From assembly GCF_001650915.1 (NCBI RefSeq), contig NZ_LXYO01000033.1, positions 62,001 through 126,000 of the forward strand: a stretch of DNA of 64,000 bases, written 5' to 3'. Both the position numbers and the translations under genes were made by a program. The DNA comes from Marinobacter sp. EhC06 (GTDB taxonomy: Bacteria > Pseudomonadota > Gammaproteobacteria > Pseudomonadales > Oleiphilaceae). Below are positions 1 through 8,983 of this stretch, in pieces (position 1 is the first letter of the stretch; the number at the start of each line of letters is the position of its first letter). The notes below the pieces were generated by a model. That model had not been told where the DNA came from. It saw only the letters and a program-made list of their open reading frames with translations, and ran no database searches.

Positions 1-871
1 ATGGTCGTGCAGTGACCTCTTGTTGTTGGACGGCTAACGAGGGCCTGTTATAGAAGATCCTTCTCTTACCAGAGTTCTCAGCAAGGTGAGGCAATACATC
101 CTCTCGATGTGAGGTATGCATGTATTTCCCCAAATACTTCCTAGCAGCAAAGAGGTTGGCTCCAGCTTCCTGCCAAGCGTCAATAGCTTTCTTAAGGTCA
201 TCGGGGATTCTGTGGTTGGCGTTTGACAAATCCATAGGCGACATGGGCAGGCCCTCTGATACCGCCATCTCATACATAAGGTGAAGAGCATGAATCGCCA
301 ATTCCTTTCGAGTTGCTCGCCTCTCCTCCGCGATTACATCGGTGCCCTCAACGCGAGCCTGGATGTTGCGGTGATCATTTCGGTTAAGCGCTTCAATTTT
401 TTTCTGGGCACTCTGGATTGTCCGATAATTCATACCGTGACCAGAAAAGACTCTGACAGTGAAGATTTCGCGATTCTGGATACCTCCAACCGGATTTTCA
501 TAACCCCCACCAACATCCGAGTGGACACCCGGCAATGCTATCTCTGAGAAATTGGATGGAAGTCCAGCAGGTTCCCGGATACTCGAAAGGGGGAAGTTTC
601 TACGGATCTCATGATGAGCGGTCAGATGAACAATCCTGTCGGCACTGTCCGGCCTGAGATTGACATTAAAATCCAGGTTATTTTGATTTCCGGGAAGATA
701 GAAGCTTCCTACAGTATCGAATAATCCTATAAATCCGACTCTTGCAGTGATATCGCGAGGAAACGCATTTAACTTACGAAAGCTAACTACCGACGTTGAC
801 AGGCTCGGCTCATTTATCTCTGGCAAAATTATTGAGGCGGGCCAGTCTTCATTTCTGCATCCAAAAGACCC
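1..871 (-). pseudogene. Remnant of a DUF2235 (Tle-type) T6SS lipase effector, no start, runs off the left edge
   Basis: On the minus strand one frame stays open from base 871 (after a stop at 872-874) to the left edge, about 290 codons. It encodes a convincing protein: RVGFIGLFDTVGSFYLPGN near 736-690 and GVHSDVGGGY near 529-500. Both motifs are typical of DUF2235 alpha/beta-hydrolases, the fold of Tle phospholipase effectors. There is no ATG or GTG near its beginning; the only candidate is a TTG at 826 without a Shine-Dalgarno sequence. In DUF2235 proteins the nucleophile elbow (GFSRGA-like) precedes the FDTVGS motif. Here the open frame begins only about 50 residues before it and contains no such elbow. 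I infer loss of the catalytic N-terminus by deletion or frameshift next to the PAAR gene. The region looks less GC-rich than its neighbours. A complete gene hidden by a sequencing error cannot be excluded. Confidence 0.7.
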
Positions 872-1251
872 TCAACTCCACTCTTGGATTCTGCAGCATC
901 AAAGATCCTGCCTAACTTCGCAGGGGCGCTGGATACTCCCGAAAATGACGCCGGCGTGTGAGTATCACCAATAACCACCGACCCCGACCCAATAGTCACA
1001 CCGCCACACGAAATCGCCCCGCCTGTCACCGCCGCCGGTTTGCCATTGATCATGACCGTTGCAGAACCACCAGTGATGGTGCGCGGATGGGGCGGATGTT
1101 TGGGTTTGGAATGGAGGGCCAGCGGGTCGCCTACTCGGGCAACGGGCTTGCCATCGATCAACACATCGGGGGAACCGGCAATCACCGGCGTGGGCGGGAA
1201 ATCTTCGTGATCGGAGCCAAGGTCTCCGAGCAGAACTATCGCTTTACTCAT
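829..1251 (-). CDS. PAAR domain T6SS spike-tip protein
   Basis: A 140-residue protein with the glycine-rich repeats and short beta strands of the PAAR fold: SPDVLIDGKPVARVGD, then TITGGSATVMINGKPAAVTG and ISCGGVTIGSGS. PAAR proteins cap the VgrG spike of the type VI secretion system and carry effectors or effector domains. The PAAR part occupies residues 1-100; the C-terminal 40 residues look like a linker toward an effector. The stop at 829-831 lies within a few codons of the beginning of the DUF2235 remnant, which is in another frame, so the two may once have been a single PAAR-effector fusion or a coupled pair. No other T6SS gene is in the window. The gene is divergent from bioA. Confidence 0.85.
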   Translation of the reverse strand: MSKAIVLLGDLGSDHEDFPPTPVIAGSPDVLIDGKPVARVGDPLALHSKPKHPPHPRTITGGSATVMINGKPAAVTGGAISCGGVTIGSGSVVIGDTHTPASFSGVSSAPAKLGRIFDAAESKSGVEGLLDAEMKTGPPQ

Positions 1252-1498
1252 GTCGCGTCCTTTGCGTTTTTCCGGGCCATCCTGGCCCTTTGGCTGTAAA
1301 CCGGCAGTTTATACTGAAGCACTCTGCCAGCCAAACCCTTCGATCTCACAGTGTGATGTAATCAAGAGCGAGGAAACGTCAGGCAATACCGGGCTAGGTC
1401 GACCTGAAATCCGGGTGGCCGATATCCGCTGTTAACTGTAATATCCGCACAGGTTAACAGCGACAACCCAGAATCAGACCGTCTGACGGAGAATTATC
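1252..1498. other. Divergent intergenic region between the PAAR gene and bioA
   Basis: A 247-bp non-coding stretch. Its right end carries the BirA-like operator described separately. I see no other convincing structure; the PAAR-proximal part shows no recognisable promoter boxes. Confidence 0.5.
1429..1460. promoter_or_regulatory. BirA-type biotin operator upstream of bioA
   Basis: An inverted repeat with arms CTGTTAACT (1429-1437) and GGTTAACAG (1452-1460) separated by 14 bp. The known proteobacterial BirA operator is TTGTAAACC, 14-15 bp, GGTTTACAA. The two arms match it at 6 of 9 and 7 of 9 positions and the spacing is right. It ends 38 bp before the bioA start codon, where repressor binding would block transcription. 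Assignment rests on arm symmetry, spacing and the adjacent biotin gene. Confidence 0.7.
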
Positions 1499-2851
1499 AT
1501 GCGCAATGCTGACCTCGTCACCCGTGGCCTCAAGTCCGTGTGGCACCCCTGCACCCAGATGAAAGACCACGAAGGCGCCGTGCCTTTGGTGCCTATCAAG
1601 CGGGGCGAGGGTGTCTGGCTGGAAGACTTTGAAGGCAATCGCTTTATCGATGCCGTCAGTTCCTGGTGGGTCAATCTGTTCGGCCACGCCAATCCGAGAA
1701 TCAACGCGGCTATCCAGAAGCAGATTGGCGAGCTGGAACACGTTATCCTGGCCGGGTTTACCCACGAGCCGGTGGTCAATCTGTCCGAGCGCCTTATTGA
1801 AGTTACACCGCCCGGCCTGAACAAGGTTTTTTACGCCGACAACGGCTCCTCGGCCATCGAAGCTGCCCTGAAGATGAGCTTCCACTACTGGAAGAATCAC
1901 GGCAAACCGGGCAAGAAGAACTTCGTGAACCTGAGCAACAGCTACCACGGTGAAACCCTGGGCGCACTCGCACTCGGCGATGTATCGCTTTACAAGGACA
2001 CCTATCAGCCGCTACTGATGGAAGTGCTGACAGCGCCCTCCCCGGACGCCTTCAACAAGGAGCCGGGTGAGACCGACGAGGCCTATGCATTGCGCCAGTT
2101 TGAGGCCATGGAAAAGCTGCTGGCCGAGAAGCACGACGAAATCTGCGCCGTGGTGGTGGAGCCGCTGATCCAGTGCGCCGGCGGCATGCGGATGCACCAT
2201 CCCATCTACCACACCAAACTACGGGAGGCCTGCGACCGCTATGGCGTGCACCTGATTGCGGATGAGATCGCCGTTGGTTTTGGTCGCACCGGTACCCTGT
2301 TTGCCTGTGAACAGTCGGGCATCACTCCGGATTTCATGTGCCTGTCCAAGGGGCTTACCGCCGGCTACCTGCCGCTGTCAGTCGTGCTGACTACCGATGA
2401 TGTCTACAACGCCTTCTACGACGACTACGAAACCCTCAAGGCGTTTCTGCACAGCCATAGCTACACCGGCAACCCCATCGGCTGCGCCGTGGCACTGGCG
2501 ACCCTGGATATCTTCCGGGATGACAATGTGATTGAGAGCAACCGCGGGCTCTCCACATGCATGGCCGAGTCTGTCGCCCATCTGGCAGACCATCCCAATG
2601 TCGGGGACATCCGCCAGCACGGTATGACCCTGGCCGTGGAAATGGTAAAAGATAAAGCCTCGAAAACGCCCTTCCCCTGGCAGGAACGCCGTGGCATTCG
2701 CGTATACCAGCATGCATTAACCCGCCAGGCCTTGCTTCGACCCCTGGGTAATGTGGTTTACTTCATGCCGCCTTACGTGATCACTGAAGAGCAGATCCGC
2801 CACCTGGCCCAGGTTGCAACGGAAGGCATTGAGATCGCGGTTCGCGACTGA
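1499..2851 (+). CDS. bioA: Adenosylmethionine-8-amino-7-oxononanoate aminotransferase
   Basis: A 450-residue class III PLP aminotransferase, the usual length for BioA. BioA transfers the amino group of S-adenosylmethionine to 7-keto-8-aminopelargonate, giving 7,8-diaminopelargonate in biotin synthesis. The N-terminal motif VWHPCTQMKDHE is diagnostic. The PLP site is visible as DEIAVGFGRTG (Asp255) and the Schiff-base lysine in LSKGLTAGYLP (Lys284). The start at 1499 follows a GGAG ribosome site at 1488-1491. The gene stands apart from the other bio genes, and the palindrome at 1429-1460 suggests control by the biotin repressor BirA. rsmE follows after 29 bp and is probably co-transcribed. Confidence 0.95.
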   Translation: MRNADLVTRGLKSVWHPCTQMKDHEGAVPLVPIKRGEGVWLEDFEGNRFIDAVSSWWVNLFGHANPRINAAIQKQIGELEHVILAGFTHEPVVNLSERLIEVTPPGLNKVFYADNGSSAIEAALKMSFHYWKNHGKPGKKNFVNLSNSYHGETLGALALGDVSLYKDTYQPLLMEVLTAPSPDAFNKEPGETDEAYALRQFEAMEKLLAEKHDEICAVVVEPLIQCAGGMRMHHPIYHTKLREACDRYGVHLIADEIAVGFGRTGTLFACEQSGITPDFMCLSKGLTAGYLPLSVVLTTDDVYNAFYDDYETLKAFLHSHSYTGNPIGCAVALATLDIFRDDNVIESNRGLSTCMAESVAHLADHPNVGDIRQHGMTLAVEMVKDKASKTPFPWQERRGIRVYQHALTRQALLRPLGNVVYFMPPYVITEEQIRHLAQVATEGIEIAVRD

Positions 2852-2880
2852 CAACCGCCCAGAACCTGAGAGACCAGCCC

Positions 2881-3615
2881 ATGCGCATACCCCGCATCTA
2901 CACTGATTCCGCCCTCACCGAGGGCGGCACCGCAGAACTTGATGACAACGCCGCGCAACATGTCGGCCGGGTATTGCGCATGCAGCCGGGGCAGGAACTG
3001 CTGCTTTTCAACGGCGATGGCAACGACTACCCCGCCACCATCACCAGCGCCAGCAAGAAGAATGTGGAAGTCCAGGTGGGCACTCCCCAGCCCAACGCCA
3101 CCGAATCCCCCCTGGAAATCGTCCTCGGCCAGACCCTCTCCAAGGGTGACCGCATGGATTACGCAGTGCAGAAAGCGGTGGAAATGGGCGTTACCCGCAT
3201 CGTGCCGCTGAGCACAGAACGGTGCGACGTAAAACTCAAGGGCGACCGGGAAGACAAGCGCCTGCGCCACTGGCAATCCGTCGCCATCAGCGCCGCCGAG
3301 CAATGCGGTCGCGCCCGGGTGCCCGAGATCCTGCCGGTGATGACCGTTTCCCAGTGGCTGGAACACAGCCGGGACTGCAAGGTGCGTCTTGTCCTTCACC
3401 ACCGTACCAAGCATGCCCTGAAGTCCATTATTCCCCCCGAACGCGTCGCCCTGATGATTGGCCCCGAGGGCGGACTTTCCCCCGAGGAAATCGCCCAGGC
3501 GGAAAAAGAAGGTTTCCTGCCGGTGGCCCTCGGCCCCCGGGTACTGAGAACGGAAACCGCACCGGTTGCGGCCATGGCGCTTTGCCAATGGCTGTGGGGT
3601 GACATCGGCAGCTGA
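2881..3615 (+). CDS. rsmE: 16S rRNA (uracil1498-N3)-methyltransferase
   Basis: A 244-residue SPOUT-family methyltransferase that methylates N3 of U1498 in 16S rRNA in the assembled 30S subunit. An N-terminal PUA-like domain (about 1-70, containing HVGRVLRM) is followed by the knotted SAM-binding domain with IGPEGGLS at 193-200 and LGPRVLRTETAP at 217-228, the hallmark motifs of RsmE. Length is normal. It lies 29 bp after bioA on the same strand, and the ribosome site is weak, so translation may rely on upstream ribosomes. Confidence 0.93.
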   Translation: MRIPRIYTDSALTEGGTAELDDNAAQHVGRVLRMQPGQELLLFNGDGNDYPATITSASKKNVEVQVGTPQPNATESPLEIVLGQTLSKGDRMDYAVQKAVEMGVTRIVPLSTERCDVKLKGDREDKRLRHWQSVAISAAEQCGRARVPEILPVMTVSQWLEHSRDCKVRLVLHHRTKHALKSIIPPERVALMIGPEGGLSPEEIAQAEKEGFLPVALGPRVLRTETAPVAAMALCQWLWGDIGS

Positions 3616-3734
3616 TCATCCCGACCGTGCCGCCGTCTCATGTCGGCACGCAAGTCATTGACATAAAGGGGTACCAACAACATTATCCCTGTCGACTCCG
3701 AAAGCAAAAAAAACGATCACACGCGAGTAACGGG

Positions 3735-4964
3735 ATGACAAGCCTGCTAAGCACCCAAGAATTCTGGCAATACCTCAGTATCCCGGTCATTGCCGCCCTG
3801 ATTGGCTGGACCACCAACTGGCTTGCCATCAAGATGACCTTCTACCCTCTGGAATTCATCGGCAAACCACCGCTGCTTGGCTGGCAAGGTATTATTCCCT
3901 CCAAGGCCCGAAAAATGGCAGCCATCAGTGTCGATGCCACCATTTCAAAGATCGGCACCGTTCGGGAGATCTTCCAGCAGATCGATCCGAAAGTCCTCGC
4001 CACCCATATCGTTCACTCCGTCGAACCCCGCATCGAAGAGTATGTGGACGAGATGATGCTCAAGGAATACCCCACCTTCTGGGAAAACCTGCCGGCCTCG
4101 GCCCGGAAGATGGTCTACGATCGCGTCCGCAAATCCACGCCCCAGCTCGTGGACAATCTGGTGGAAGATGTCTCCGATAACATTGAAGATCTGCTGGATA
4201 TCAAGGGCATGGTCATCGAGCGCCTGGCCAGCGACAAGGAGCTGCTGAACCGGATCTTTATCGAGTGCGGTGAGGTGGAATTCCGGTTCATCATCAACTC
4301 GGGGCTCTATTTTGGCTTTTTGTTCGGCCTGATCCAGATGGCAGTCTGGTATGTCTATCCGAGCTGGTGGGTGCTGCCGTTCTTCGGTCTTCTGGTGGGC
4401 TGGGCGACCAACTGGATTGCCCTGAATGTGATTTTCCGGCCCCTGCACGCCAAAAAAGTCGGTCCCTTCCGGATTCAGGGCCTGTTCCTGAAACGCCAGC
4501 CGGCCGTGGCAGAGTCGTTCTGCCACATCGTGACCCACGAGATTCTCACCGTTGGCAACATCATCAACGCCATTCTGGACGGCCCCAAAGGCGACCGCGC
4601 CCGCAACATGGTCAAGAAGCACATCAAACCGCTGGTGGACGAGACCGCCGGCATGGGCAAGGCGCTGACCCAGATGGCCTTTGGGCCCACCGGCTTTGCC
4701 ACCCTCAAAAACAAGGTTGGCGAAAAAGCCATCGAGATATCGCAGACATCGTTCAACAACCCGGTGTTCGAGAAGGATCGCGCCCAGGCCGTAGAATCCA
4801 TCATGGTCGAGCGAATGATTGCCCTGTCTTCCGAGGAATTCCAGGATCTTCTCCGGCCGTGTTTTCAGGAGGATGAGATCAAACTGATTCTTGTGGGCGC
4901 TTTCCTTGGCTTTGGCGCTGGCATCTGCCAACTGGTCTTCGTGTTCGGGGAATCGTTCCTGTAA
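3735..4964 (+). CDS. DUF445 family inner-membrane protein
   Basis: A 409-residue protein when started at the ATG at 3735. The frame is open from 3627, but the upstream 36 residues are basic and unlike the family, whereas homologues begin with a membrane segment like the one starting here. Paired signatures IGWTTNWLAIKMTF near the N-terminus and VGWATNWIALNVIF in the middle mark DUF445 (YheB/YtwI-like) proteins: hydrophobic hairpins flanking a long helical soluble part, with a last membrane segment at the C-terminus. Function is unknown; members are envelope-associated. It is probably a single-gene unit. Confidence 0.82.
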   Translation: MTSLLSTQEFWQYLSIPVIAALIGWTTNWLAIKMTFYPLEFIGKPPLLGWQGIIPSKARKMAAISVDATISKIGTVREIFQQIDPKVLATHIVHSVEPRIEEYVDEMMLKEYPTFWENLPASARKMVYDRVRKSTPQLVDNLVEDVSDNIEDLLDIKGMVIERLASDKELLNRIFIECGEVEFRFIINSGLYFGFLFGLIQMAVWYVYPSWWVLPFFGLLVGWATNWIALNVIFRPLHAKKVGPFRIQGLFLKRQPAVAESFCHIVTHEILTVGNIINAILDGPKGDRARNMVKKHIKPLVDETAGMGKALTQMAFGPTGFATLKNKVGEKAIEISQTSFNNPVFEKDRAQAVESIMVERMIALSSEEFQDLLRPCFQEDEIKLILVGAFLGFGAGICQLVFVFGESFL

Positions 4965-5074
4965 ATTCCCGCAGTAATTCACGGGTTTAAAACCTGTGCA
5001 AGGATGCGTCGTACATCTATACTCTCAGAAACGGAGGTTCATTACTTCGAACAGGTTCGACCCGGAGGCAACGG

Positions 5075-6124
5075 ATGCCAGGTTTTCTCTCCTGGATTTC
5101 AGGATTATTCGCAACCAAACAGTCTGCACCACCCGCTCCGGAAGCGAGGCTTTTCAACCCATCTCCGGAAAAACCGGCCACCGACGCCCCGGACACAAGC
5201 CCGGAACTGGCCCAACAACTGGAAGAGCACTTGTTCTGTTGGCTGCTGGACGCCGAACCCTCAACGTTACGGGCCGATCTTTCATCCTATGATGAGGTGC
5301 TGGAAGAACTCCATCAGCGCCTGTCCAACGACAAGATGGAAGAACTTCCACGGCAACCAATGAGCCTGCCCATGCTCATGCGGGCCCTGTCCGATGAATC
5401 GACCGACCGCCATCAGCTGACCGAAATCATTCTTGGTGATCCGTCGCTGACCGATCAATTACTGCAGATTGCCAACAGCCCCTATTTCCGAACCGGCGAC
5501 CATGCTATTGAATCGGTAGACCAGGCGGTATTCGTGCTTGGAGTGGATGGCATCCGGAATGTCATTTCCGCGGCAATAATGCGCCCCATGATGGCCGCAA
5601 GGAACAGCCGTGAGGCGCTTTTCGGGCAGCGCGCCTGGCGCTGGGGCCTGACCTGCGCGCGATCAGCGGAATTGATTGCAAGAACACAGGGCGAGGACAC
5701 CAGTGCACACTTCATGGTGGGTTTGCTGCCTTCACTTGCGTACATCACCATCCGTCGGGAACTGCAACGCATCTGCCGGTCACTTTCTGCCACCGGCGAA
5801 CCGGAGCCTGCGCTTATCCGCCATGCCTTGGCGAGGTACCAGTGGGCTACCTGCCAGTTACTGGCGAACGAATGGAACCTTCCCCCCAAGTATCACGCCT
5901 ATCTCCTGGCGGCGGAACGGCCCGCGCCAAGGCAAAAGCACACGCCCCTGACCGATGGCATGGTCATTGGTACCCGGGAAGTACTCAGGCACGCCCACCA
6001 GCGGAATCTTGCCGAAGAGGAGCTGCCGAAACTGGTACGTTTGACTCCAGAGCAAATCAGCAACGTTCGCAACGCGGTTCAGAAGATGCTCCGGGAGGGG
6101 GGCCGCTCAACTGTCAGGAGCTGA
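5075..6124 (+). CDS. HDOD domain signalling protein
   Basis: A 349-residue protein. The central part (about 90-280) is an HDOD domain, recognisable by MSLPMLMRALSDES, ILGDPSLTDQLLQIANSPYF and the AVFVLGVDGIRNVI helix. HDOD domains are HD-like folds usually without the catalytic metal ligands and act as scaffolds in bacterial signalling. The N-terminal 80 residues are a proline-rich linker plus a helical segment; no second output domain is seen. The start at 5075 has a good GGAG ribosome site 8 bp upstream. The 3' end overlaps the convergent YihY-family gene by 18 bp, so no separate terminator fits between them. Confidence 0.85.
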   Translation: MPGFLSWISGLFATKQSAPPAPEARLFNPSPEKPATDAPDTSPELAQQLEEHLFCWLLDAEPSTLRADLSSYDEVLEELHQRLSNDKMEELPRQPMSLPMLMRALSDESTDRHQLTEIILGDPSLTDQLLQIANSPYFRTGDHAIESVDQAVFVLGVDGIRNVISAAIMRPMMAARNSREALFGQRAWRWGLTCARSAELIARTQGEDTSAHFMVGLLPSLAYITIRRELQRICRSLSATGEPEPALIRHALARYQWATCQLLANEWNLPPKYHAYLLAAERPAPRQKHTPLTDGMVIGTREVLRHAHQRNLAEEELPKLVRLTPEQISNVRNAVQKMLREGGRSTVRS

Positions 6125-7468
6125 CACAGGCTCGGGTTCGGCAAACGATCTGGTCTTTTCCTGACCACCATCAGCCCGCAACAACTCGGCGAATGTACGC
6201 GCCTCCTCCACCTTTCGCGAGCCCACCAATTCAGCGGGGATGACCTTCGGCAGCCGGTCAACGATCCGATCCTCGTCGTAGCGAACAACCTTGAGCACCT
6301 CGCCCACGGTAATGAGATCCAGTGCCCGCCCTGGCACAAGTCGATCTCCCTGGCTTCCTGCCAGGCTAAGCAATCCCGCCCGGATCAACTTGTCACTGAG
6401 GGCACGGGTTACTTCGCCTGGCACTCTCAGCTGGTGCTCCAACACTTCCTGCTGAGGCGCCGGCTTCCCCTCGGCGAACGGCTTGGCCACCAGCCACATG
6501 GTCGCAAGCGCCACGTTTTCCTGGAGTTCCGGTGCCAATTGCACTTGCCGCCGCTTGGCCACTGATCCCGGATTCTGCAGATAGAACGCCAGGCTGGCAC
6601 CCAAAAGAAGGATCATCCAGTTCAGATAGATCCAGATCAGCAGGATGATGCCGATGGCGAAACTGGAATAGATAGCCGCGTACTTGGCGGAACCGGCTAC
6701 AAAAGACGCAAACAGCATACCGCCGGCTTGCCACGAAACCCCGGCAACGAGACCGCCAATGGCCGCATAACGCAACTTGACCCGGGTATTGGGCATGAAC
6801 ACATAAACGAAGGTGAACGCGCCAACCACCAGGAAAAACGGGGTGAAACGGCTGGCAACAAGAATCACCGAACCGAACGGTTCGATTTCGATGAGCTTCT
6901 GGACAATGGTTGAAGAAAAGATGGTAGCGCTGACGCCAATGGCCGAAACCATCAGCAACGGCCCCACCATGATTACGCTCAGGTAATTGCTGAAGCGCTG
7001 CGCCATGGAGCGCATGTCTGGCACCCGCCAGATCATGTTAAAGGAGCGTTCGATTTTCTGCAGCAGGGAAACCACCGTGTAGACCAGCAACGCCAGGCCC
7101 ACTGAACCAAGCACTCCGACTTTCATGTTATCCACGAATCCAAGGATCTGCTCGGCGAGCTCTATCCCCTGGGGCCCCAGCGGTTCAAAGAACTGGAACA
7201 GGAAAGGCTCCATCCGCTGGTGCACACCCAGAGCCTTGAGCACCGAAAAGCTCAAAGCCAGCAGGGGCACAATGCTCAGCAGCGTGGTGTAAACCAGGCT
7301 CATGGCATGGAGAGTGAGCTGCCCACTCAGGACGTCCCGGGCCATGGCATAGGCGGTGCGCCCGACCTTGTACAGCCAGGTCCAGGGCCAGCTCTGGGGC
7401 GGGTTGGGATTCGCCAGAATCCAGCTTTCAGCTGCCTGGAGCCGGTCTTTCAATTGGAATGAAGCCAC
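6107..7468 (-). CDS. YihY/UPF0761 (BrkB-like) inner-membrane protein
   Basis: A 453-residue protein. The first 290 residues contain about six membrane segments and conserved YihY features (ALSFSVLKALGV, SVGLALLVYTVVSLLQKIERSFNMIWRV, VSWQAGGMLFASFV). The last 160 residues are soluble and look like a degenerate winged helix (EVTRALSDKLIRAGLL), an extension found in many gammaproteobacterial members. The family was once called ribonuclease BN by mistake; its function is unknown. It starts 201 bp from the divergent FadL-like gene. Confidence 0.88.
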   Translation of the reverse strand: MASFQLKDRLQAAESWILANPNPPQSWPWTWLYKVGRTAYAMARDVLSGQLTLHAMSLVYTTLLSIVPLLALSFSVLKALGVHQRMEPFLFQFFEPLGPQGIELAEQILGFVDNMKVGVLGSVGLALLVYTVVSLLQKIERSFNMIWRVPDMRSMAQRFSNYLSVIMVGPLLMVSAIGVSATIFSSTIVQKLIEIEPFGSVILVASRFTPFFLVVGAFTFVYVFMPNTRVKLRYAAIGGLVAGVSWQAGGMLFASFVAGSAKYAAIYSSFAIGIILLIWIYLNWMILLLGASLAFYLQNPGSVAKRRQVQLAPELQENVALATMWLVAKPFAEGKPAPQQEVLEHQLRVPGEVTRALSDKLIRAGLLSLAGSQGDRLVPGRALDLITVGEVLKVVRYDEDRIVDRLPKVIPAELVGSRKVEEARTFAELLRADGGQEKTRSFAEPEPVSAPDS

Positions 7469-7669
7469 TTTTGGTCCTTTCGTTCCATGTTTTGTTCAGA
7501 TTATCAGTCAGATATCCGGTCTAACCAGAGTATGGTCGATTAGCCGCGGTTTGCGAGGCTACCGCCCCCAATATAACCATATCAGCATTTGTTACTTCCT
7601 CTTATAACAGATTTTCGGTAAAACGACCGGCACTCTCGAATTGACGTCCCTTTGATCAGGTATTTGCCC

Positions 7670-8923
7670 ATGCGAATCAAGCTTGCCCTGGGAGTTGCCG
7701 CACTGACGGCCCTCTCTCCCGTGACCGCCCAGGCCACCAACGGCTACTTCAGCCATGGCTATGGCACCATTAGTAAAGGCATGGCCGGCGCCGGCACTGC
7801 CCTGTCCCAGGACAGCATTGCGGCGGCGACCAACCCGGCGGGCATGGCTTTTGTTGGCAATCGCATTGATGGCGGTTTCGAAGTATTTTCTCCGAGGCGG
7901 GAATACACCGTAGAGGGGCCGCTCTCTCCTCCCCCCGCGTTCTCATTGCAGCCGGGCACCTACAAAAGCAGCCGCAACGGATTCGTGATCCCGCACCTGG
8001 GTTTTAATCGGGAACTGTCGGATACCACAAGCTTCGGCGTTTCGGTGTTTGCCAACGGTGGCATGAACACCGATTACTCCGGTGAAAGCGGTGGGCCTTT
8101 TTACGCGGGCCGTACAGGCGTAAACCTCGAACAGCTTTTTATTGCACCCACCTGGTCCTGGGAATTCTCAGACAACCAGGCCATCGGCATTTCGCCAGTC
8201 ATTGCCTATCAGCGGTTTGAGGCGGAAGGCCTGCAAAGCTTCGCGCCGTTCTCTTCGGCGCCGAGCGCACTTTCCAACAATGGCACTGACGACGCCTGGG
8301 GATATGGCTACCAGATTGGTTGGCAGGGTGAAATCACCGACACCCTCCGCGGCGGCGTAAGCTGGCGCAACATTCTGAAGATGAACGAGTTCGACAAATA
8401 CCGCGGCCTGTTTGCCGAGCAAGGCGACTTCGACATTCCACAAATGTTCAACGCGGGCATCGCCTGGTCCGGCATTGAAGATCACTGGTTTCTGCTGGAT
8501 ATCCAGCATATCCGCTACAGCGAGATTAACAGCGTGGGCAATCCGCTCCTGCCCAACCTGCAGACCGCCCAGCTCGGCGATGATGCAGGTGCCGGCTTTG
8601 GCTGGGATGACATGACCATCGTCAAGCTTGGCTGGCAGTGGCAGCAAACAACGTCTCACGCGTGGCGGGCCGGTGTAAGCTACGGCGAGAACCCGATCTC
8701 AGACGAAGATGTACTTTTCAATATCCTGGCACCGGGTGTCCAGGAATGGCACTTCACCGGCGGATTCACCCACAGCTTCAGCGAAAACCTCGATGTCTCT
8801 GGCATGGCCTTTTATTCCCCGGCCAAGACAGTGACCGGTCCCAACCCGCTGGCACCGAACCAGACCATTGATCTGGAAATGTACCAGCTGGGCGCCGCGG
8901 TCAGCCTGGGCTGGAAGTACTGA
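7670..8923 (+). CDS. FadL/OmpP1/TodX-family outer-membrane transport protein
   Basis: A 417-residue outer-membrane porin, started at the ATG at 7670 because a clean signal peptide follows (cleavage after AQA, mature N-terminus TNGYFSHG). The mature N-terminus has the FadL hatch features GTISKGMAGAGTALSQD and ATNPAGMAFVG, followed by alternating beta-strand sequence ending in an aromatic-rich LGWKY. FadL-family proteins take up long-chain fatty acids, alkanes or aromatics. That suits a hydrocarbon- and wax-metabolising marine bacterium, but the substrate cannot be read from the sequence. Confidence 0.9.
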   Translation: MRIKLALGVAALTALSPVTAQATNGYFSHGYGTISKGMAGAGTALSQDSIAAATNPAGMAFVGNRIDGGFEVFSPRREYTVEGPLSPPPAFSLQPGTYKSSRNGFVIPHLGFNRELSDTTSFGVSVFANGGMNTDYSGESGGPFYAGRTGVNLEQLFIAPTWSWEFSDNQAIGISPVIAYQRFEAEGLQSFAPFSSAPSALSNNGTDDAWGYGYQIGWQGEITDTLRGGVSWRNILKMNEFDKYRGLFAEQGDFDIPQMFNAGIAWSGIEDHWFLLDIQHIRYSEINSVGNPLLPNLQTAQLGDDAGAGFGWDDMTIVKLGWQWQQTTSHAWRAGVSYGENPISDEDVLFNILAPGVQEWHFTGGFTHSFSENLDVSGMAFYSPAKTVTGPNPLAPNQTIDLEMYQLGAAVSLGWKY

Positions 8924-8944
8924 GCCACGCCCAAGCAAGTATCC

Positions 8945-8970
8945 AAAGCCTCGGTATTCCCGGGGCTTTT
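8945..8970. terminator. Probable bidirectional terminator between convergent genes
   Basis: A 9-bp stem, AAGCCTCGG (8946-8954) with CCGGGGCTT (8960-8968), one G-U pair, 5-nt loop, flanked by an A run on the left and a T run on the right. It sits between the 3' ends of the FadL-like and MalE-like genes. Confidence 0.65.
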
Positions 8971-8983
8971 CCATTCTGGCCTG

